The notes under the pieces: model-generated
The model's database searches: none
What the model was told of the DNA's origin: nothing
What the model saw: only the letters and a program-made list of their open reading frames with translations
Shown: positions 7,304 through 10,239 of the stretch, one piece after another
Position numbering within the stretch: position 1 is the first letter of the stretch
Layout: each line of letters starts with the position of its first letter
Made by a program: the position numbers and the translations under genes
Source of the DNA: Clostridia bacterium
Lineage (GTDB): Bacteria > Bacillota > Clostridia > Oscillospirales > Acutalibacteraceae
Assembly (NCBI GenBank): GCA_017534365.1
Contig: JAFWCS010000095.1
Location: forward strand, 1-10,239
Direction: 5' to 3'
Length of the DNA: 10,239 nt

Positions 7304-9344
7304 GCCGCTGCATGGCGCTGCGGATCTGCCGCATCAGCGTCGAACGCTCCAGATCCACCTTCGGAGCGTTTTCCGTCACGGAAACACAGTTCTGCGCGTC
7401 GACGGAGAGGATCCCCATTTCCAGCATGATCTCGACCGTCGCGGCGATCGCGGGATACCGCTCGCCGTCATCGCCCAGCCGCACGCAAAGCTGCTCATAG
7501 GCGCGATCCCGCAGCGGATGCTGCCGGATGCTTTTGAACACCTCAATCTGCAGCGCGCGCTCCGGCAGCAGCCGCGCCGCCTGCTCAGCGGTCAGCGTCT
7601 GCCCGCGCAGCAGCTGCGTAACGAGGCGCATGCCGTCGAGCACCTTCTGCTCCTGCGTCGCGCCGGGACGCATGGCGCGCACGATCACGGATACGCGCGT
7701 TTCTCCGTTATATACATTGCGGTCCAGATTGACCGCGAGATCCACAAGGTCGCCGCGCTCATAAGGGAACTGCTTTTCGGGCATGCCGAAATAGACCACC
7801 CCGGTGCGCGTGCCGTTTTTGGACACGACCATGCGCATATGCCGCCCCTCTGAAACGGGGCTGATCTCCTCAAGCCGCACGCCGAACAGCCCGAAGCAGG
7901 GCTGCGGATTGCCCGCGCCGAAGGGCTCGAGCACAGACAGCGCGTCAAGCAGCTCGAGCGAAATGGCCTGCGGATGCAGCCGGTAGTCGATGCGCTGCAC
8001 GGGGAAGGGCAGCTCCTGCGCCGCGGCAAAGGCGTTGACACGCGCGCGGAATTCCGCGATCCGCGCTGTTTCAAGGCCCAGCCCGGCCGCCAGCGGATGC
8101 CCGCCGAAATGCGTCAGACAGTCGGCCGCCGAAGCGATCGCGTCATAGACGGAAAAGCCCTCGATGCTGCGGCAGGAGCCGCGCGCCGTCTCGCCGTCCC
8201 TTGCGATCACGATGCACGGGCGCCCGAAGCGCTCCACCATGCGCGCGGCAACGATGCCGATCACGCCCTGATGCCAGCCCTCGCCGTCCACGACGAGGAC
8301 CGGATCCTTCAGAAGCGCCGGTTCCTCAGCCAGCCGGGCAAGCACCTGGCGGAAGATCTCCGTCTCGGTGCGCTGCCGTTCCGTATTCATCGCCTGGATC
8401 TCCGCCGCGATCTGCGCGGCAGTTTCCTCATCTTCACATAGCAGCAGCTCCAGCGCCTTTTCGGCCGAACCCATGCGCCCGGCGGCGTTAATGCGCGGGC
8501 AAAGGGTGAAAGCCGCGGAGGACGCAGTGAACGCGCGGTCGCCCATCCCGGCCGCATCGGCCAGCGCCGTCAGGCCCGGGCGCGGCTCGGCGTTCATCAG
8601 CGCCAGCCCGCGCTGCACCATGACGCGGTTTTCGCCGGTCAGCGAGACCACGTCGCCGATCGTCCCCAGCGCCACAAGATCCCCGTATTCGGAAAGCAGC
8701 ATATCGGCCTCTCCGCCCTCGAGCGCGCAGACCAGCTGAAACGCGACGCCCACGCCCGCCATTTCCTTGAAGGGACTCGGGCAGTCCGGCCGGTGGGGAT
8801 CCACGACCGCCACGGCGTCCGGCAGCTGCGCGCCGGCCGTGTGGTGATCGGTCACGACCAGATCGATGCCGAGCTGCCTGCAGCGCTTTGCTTCTTCAAT
8901 CGCGGACACGCCGTTATCCACGGTCACGATCAGTTTCACGCCCAGCTCGCACAGCTGCTCCACGGCGGGAACGCTCAGGCCGTAGCCCTCTGTCAGACGG
9001 TCGGGAATATAGCGGATCACGTTTGCGCCGCGCGCTTCCAGATAGGAATAGAGCAGCACGGTCGCCGTCACGCCGTCGGCGTCGTAATCGCCGAACACGC
9101 AGATGCTTTCGAAGCGGTCGATCGCGTCGTTGATGCGCGCAGCGGCCGCCGCCATATCCTTGATGGAGAAGGGATCGAACGTCAGCGGCGGATCCGGATC
9201 GAAAAATACGTCCAGTTCTTCCCGCGGCATCGCGCCGTGGGCGGTGACGAGCAAGGCCGCAAACGGGTCCACGCCCAGCTCCTGCGCGATCTGCGCAGCG
9301 GCGTCCTTATCGCATTTTGCAACCTGCCATTGTTTGCGGATCAT
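7290..9344 (-). CDS. recJ: Single-stranded-DNA-specific 5'-3' exonuclease RecJ
   Basis: A 684-residue DHH/DHHA1 phosphoesterase that degrades single-stranded DNA 5' to 3' in RecF-type recombination and mismatch or base-excision repair. The DHH domain shows GDYDADG (85-91), VDNG (142-145), TDHH (165-168) and GDVV (230-233). PRINAAGR (283-290) follows, and the DHHA1 part has GWHQGVIGIVAAR (356-368), GSCRS (389-393) and GGHPLAAG (414-421). An OB-fold region spans about 455-560. Residues about 590-684 form a C-terminal extension with LEMGIL and DLERS motifs, as in Firmicutes RecJ, which explains the greater length than E. coli RecJ (about 577). The ATG has GGGAGG 7 nt upstream. This is the first gene of the run and is preceded by a promoter-rich gap. 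In related genomes secDF often lies before recJ and apt after it; neither is here. Confidence 0.97.
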   Translation of the reverse strand: MIRKQWQVAKCDKDAAAQIAQELGVDPFAALLVTAHGAMPREELDVFFDPDPPLTFDPFSIKDMAAAAARINDAIDRFESICVFGDYDADGVTATVLLYSYLEARGANVIRYIPDRLTEGYGLSVPAVEQLCELGVKLIVTVDNGVSAIEEAKRCRQLGIDLVVTDHHTAGAQLPDAVAVVDPHRPDCPSPFKEMAGVGVAFQLVCALEGGEADMLLSEYGDLVALGTIGDVVSLTGENRVMVQRGLALMNAEPRPGLTALADAAGMGDRAFTASSAAFTLCPRINAAGRMGSAEKALELLLCEDEETAAQIAAEIQAMNTERQRTETEIFRQVLARLAEEPALLKDPVLVVDGEGWHQGVIGIVAARMVERFGRPCIVIARDGETARGSCRSIEGFSVYDAIASAADCLTHFGGHPLAAGLGLETARIAEFRARVNAFAAAQELPFPVQRIDYRLHPQAISLELLDALSVLEPFGAGNPQPCFGLFGVRLEEISPVSEGRHMRMVVSKNGTRTGVVYFGMPEKQFPYERGDLVDLAVNLDRNVYNGETRVSVIVRAMRPGATQEQKVLDGMRLVTQLLRGQTLTAEQAARLLPERALQIEVFKSIRQHPLRDRAYEQLCVRLGDDGERYPAIAATVEIMLEMGILSVDAQNCVSVTENAPKVDLERSTLMRQIRSAMQRREVL

Positions 9345-9370
9345 GTTCTCGCCTCCCTTTTATGACAGTT

Positions 9371-9385
9371 TCGGGTTGACCCCGA
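9371..9385 (-). other. Small hairpin in the recJ 5' leader
   Basis: On the minus strand, UCGGG, loop GUCAA, CCCGA forms a perfect 5-bp stem. It ends 13 nt before the recJ Shine-Dalgarno sequence. It is not followed by a U-run. It may act as a leader or mRNA-stability element; no riboswitch family was recognised. Confidence 0.45.
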
Positions 9386-9412
9386 TAATCAGTTAATTTT
9401 AATATTCTATAT

Positions 9413-9441
9413 AGTATAACACTATAAAGAAAAGAATGCAA
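9413..9441 (-). promoter_or_regulatory. Candidate proximal promoter P2 for the recJ operon
   Basis: On the minus strand, TTGCAT (9441-9436) is separated by exactly 17 bp from TATACT (9418-9413), inside an AT-rich block (about 9385-9475) that contrasts with the GC-rich surroundings. The -10 matches 5 of 6 consensus bases, but the -35 matches only the TTG. Transcription would start near 9406, giving a leader of about 60 nt before recJ. Confidence 0.5.
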
Positions 9442-9458
9442 GGCTTTCTTGAGAAATC

Positions 9459-9563
9459 AAAAAAGAAAAATGAACAATGCATCATCACACGGGCAGCGCC
9501 GACAATCGGCTCTTGCAAAGCAAACAAAGACGCCGCGCCGCATGAAATCCTGCATTGTTCATT
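9459..9563 (-). terminator. Rho-independent-like terminator with a large self-folding hairpin
   Basis: On the minus strand AAUGAACAAUGCA (9563-9551) pairs perfectly with UGCAUUGUUCAUU (9481-9469), and U5-C-U6 (9470-9459) follows. The 69-nt interior can continue the rod: GCGGCGC pairs with GCGCUGC, and smaller stems GGC/GCC, UCUU/AAGA or GCCGA-UUG-UCGGC lie inside. The long interior is unusual for a terminator. Placed between two promoters, it could end an upstream RNA or attenuate read-through into recJ. Confidence 0.55.
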
Positions 9564-9666
9564 CTCAAAGAAGATACCCCTATGCGCAAGTCGGGATATC
9601 CCCGGACCGGCGGCAGTGCGCGCCCCGGTATCGGCCGCTCCCGCAGCAGAGTGCCGCGGAAACAGC
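9459..9666 (-). ncRNA. Candidate structured small RNA (or operon leader) of about 205 nt, unassigned family
   Basis: The transcript expected from the perfect promoter P1 starts near 9666 and would end in the U-tract at 9470-9459. Three local structures are visible on the minus strand. The first is a hairpin with CCGCGGCA (9659-9652), loop CUC and UGCUGCGG. The second has nested helices GAUACC (9632-9627) with GGUAUC (9578-9573), GCGCA (9621-9617) with UGCGC (9588-9584), and an inner GUC/GGG-CCC/GAC stem with loop GAUAU (9607-9590). The third is a long imperfect hairpin closed by AAUGAACAAUGCA. No coding frame with a ribosome binding site was seen in this stretch. I did not recognise features of SRP RNA, tmRNA, RNase P or a T-box. 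A single 6S-like rod is not evident because the 5' and 3' halves fold separately. Expression and family are inference. Confidence 0.5.
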
Positions 9667-9672
9667 GTTTTT

Positions 9673-9701
9673 ATTATACACGGTTTTCAGCCGTCTGTCA
9701 A
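9673..9701 (-). promoter_or_regulatory. Perfect-consensus vegetative promoter P1
   Basis: On the minus strand TTGACA (9701-9696), a 17-bp spacer and TATAAT (9678-9673) match the sigma-A/sigma-70 consensus at all twelve positions with ideal spacing. It begins 3 nt after the dacF stop codon. The start point would be about 9666-9668, more than 300 nt upstream of recJ. The spacer holds a short inverted repeat, ACGG (9694-9691) and CCGT (9683-9680), a possible operator. Confidence 0.8.
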
Positions 9702-9704
9702 CTT

Positions 9705-10239
9705 TCATTTCCCTGTGCGCCGTTTTGCCGTGCGTTTGCGTCGGCCGCGGCGCCGCGCCGCAAGCAGAACGACCGCCGCAAGCGCTATCAGGAGCAGCGC
9801 TGTCAGCAGCGGATGCTCGCCGATCCAGGCGCGCGTGAGGCGGGAGATCCTTGCCGCGACGGAAAGCTGCACCGCCTGCGCGGCGACCAGCGTCGTTTTT
9901 GCAAGGAGCTTCCCCTGATACCGCAGCTCGCCCTCGCAGACAGGCGTGCCCTGCGCCACCGGCGCTTCCAGTGAAGCCGGAGCGCCGAGCGCGACCAGCT
10001 CGATCTCTTCAGGCGAAGCGGCGTTCGGCACGAGCGCGCGCACCTCTTCCGCAGGCACGAGCGCAACCGTATCCGCCTGCTTGCCGTCGATCACCTGCAC
10101 CTGCATCGCAACGCGGCCGGGATCGGCCACCGTGCGCACGGACAGGGAATCAAACGCCCAGTCCAGCAGCTCCCGCGCGTCTTCAAACACACCTTTGACC
10201 GCTTCACCGCTGCCAGTATGGTAGTAGGAAGAATCCAGC
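9705..10239 (-). CDS. dacF: D-alanyl-D-alanine carboxypeptidase, DacF/PBP5 type (C-terminal part; 5' end outside window)
   Basis: The frame is open from the right edge (first full codon at 10238) and gives 177 C-terminal residues. The catalytic serine domain is therefore off the window, and identity rests on the tail. The segment GVFEDARELLDWAFDSL matches the end of the penicillin-binding core. The following beta-rich part, with VPAEEVRALVPNAASPEEI, APVAQGTPVCEGELRY and TTLVAAQAVQL, matches the PBP5 C-terminal domain. Such enzymes trim the terminal D-alanine from peptidoglycan stem peptides outside the membrane. The tail has one hydrophobic helix (HPLLTALLLIALAAVVLLAA) and then a strongly basic cytoplasmic end (RRRGRRKRTAKRRTGK), so the protein is anchored by a C-terminal transmembrane segment. 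Only weak hairpin potential and no U-tract follow the stop. An internal GTG at 10190 is not a real start because conserved residues continue upstream. Confidence 0.87.
   Translation of the reverse strand, partial: LDSSYYHTGSGEAVKGVFEDARELLDWAFDSLSVRTVADPGRVAMQVQVIDGKQADTVALVPAEEVRALVPNAASPEEIELVALGAPASLEAPVAQGTPVCEGELRYQGKLLAKTTLVAAQAVQLSVAARISRLTRAWIGEHPLLTALLLIALAAVVLLAARRRGRRKRTAKRRTGK

Noticed and set aside
5149..7500. Plus-strand open frames opposite relA (403 and 365 codons)
   Set aside because: Antisense to a fully conserved Rel protein; compositions are biased and no domain is visible.
9469..9563. MITE-like mobile element with 13-bp terminal inverted repeats
   Set aside because: No target-site duplication is visible at its ends, and the U-tract directly after the right arm fits a transcription terminator better. 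Extra genomic copies would reopen the idea.
9459..9666. 6S RNA, SRP RNA, tmRNA, RNase P RNA or T-box leader as identity of the structured region
   Set aside because: No diagnostic motif was found: no T-box sequence, no SRP GGAAG-type loop, no tRNA-like ends, and the 5' and 3' halves fold separately instead of forming one 6S-like rod. A covariance-model search could overturn this.
9436..9974. Overlapping plus-strand frames in the gap and across the dacF end
   Set aside because: Three different frames are open through the same GC-rich area, none shows a recognisable product, and the promoter, terminator and dacF tail on the minus strand explain the region better.
1..10239. CRISPR arrays, tRNA genes, insertion sequences or phage genes
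   Set aside because: No regularly spaced repeats, tRNA-like T-loop/CCA signatures or transposase or integrase motifs were seen on reading either strand.

Overview
The window reads as a chromosomal housekeeping segment of a high-GC Gram-positive bacterium of the class Clostridia, probably in or near Oscillospiraceae/Ruminococcaceae. This is inferred from the gene set and order (recJ, relA, dtd, metallo-beta-lactamase hydrolase, hemZ, then a SpoVB-like flippase and mazG), from strong GGAGG-type ribosome binding sites, from several GTG starts, and from a DacF-type carboxypeptidase. No phage, transposase, CRISPR or plasmid feature was seen. All genes lie on the minus strand, so transcription runs from the right edge to the left edge.

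Right edge (9705-10239): the C-terminal part of a DacF/PBP5-type D,D-carboxypeptidase, ending in a membrane helix and a very basic tail. Next comes a 360-bp non-coding gap (9345-9704), the least ordinary part of the window. Three nucleotides after the dacF stop it holds a perfect-consensus vegetative promoter (TTGACA, 17 bp, TATAAT). About 200 nt of sequence follow that fold into three successive structured domains. The last domain is a 13-bp stem closed around a self-folding interior and followed by a U-tract, which looks like an intrinsic terminator. A second, weaker promoter and a short hairpin leader then precede recJ. I read this as a candidate small structured RNA, or a leader/attenuator, in front of the recJ-relA operon.

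Left of the gap is a tight run of seven co-directional genes. recJ (ssDNA exonuclease) and relA (bifunctional (p)ppGpp synthetase/hydrolase) are translationally coupled through a TGATG overlap. dtd (D-aminoacyl-tRNA deacylase) follows, then a glyoxalase-II-like hydrolase and hemZ (radical SAM coproporphyrinogen dehydrogenase family), each separated by one base. A 64-nt gap with two tandem hairpins precedes a SpoVB/MurJ-like MOP-superfamily flippase. mazG (NTP pyrophosphohydrolase) comes last and runs off the left edge.

Functionally the run combines DNA repair, the stringent response, translation quality control, small-molecule detoxification, tetrapyrrole metabolism, envelope lipid transport and nucleotide-pool cleaning. 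Two departures from the gene order I know in Clostridia are notable: apt is missing between recJ and relA, and hemZ is followed by the flippase-mazG pair rather than by hisS-aspS. No coding gene appears broken. The candidate RNA region is the only element I could not assign to a known family.
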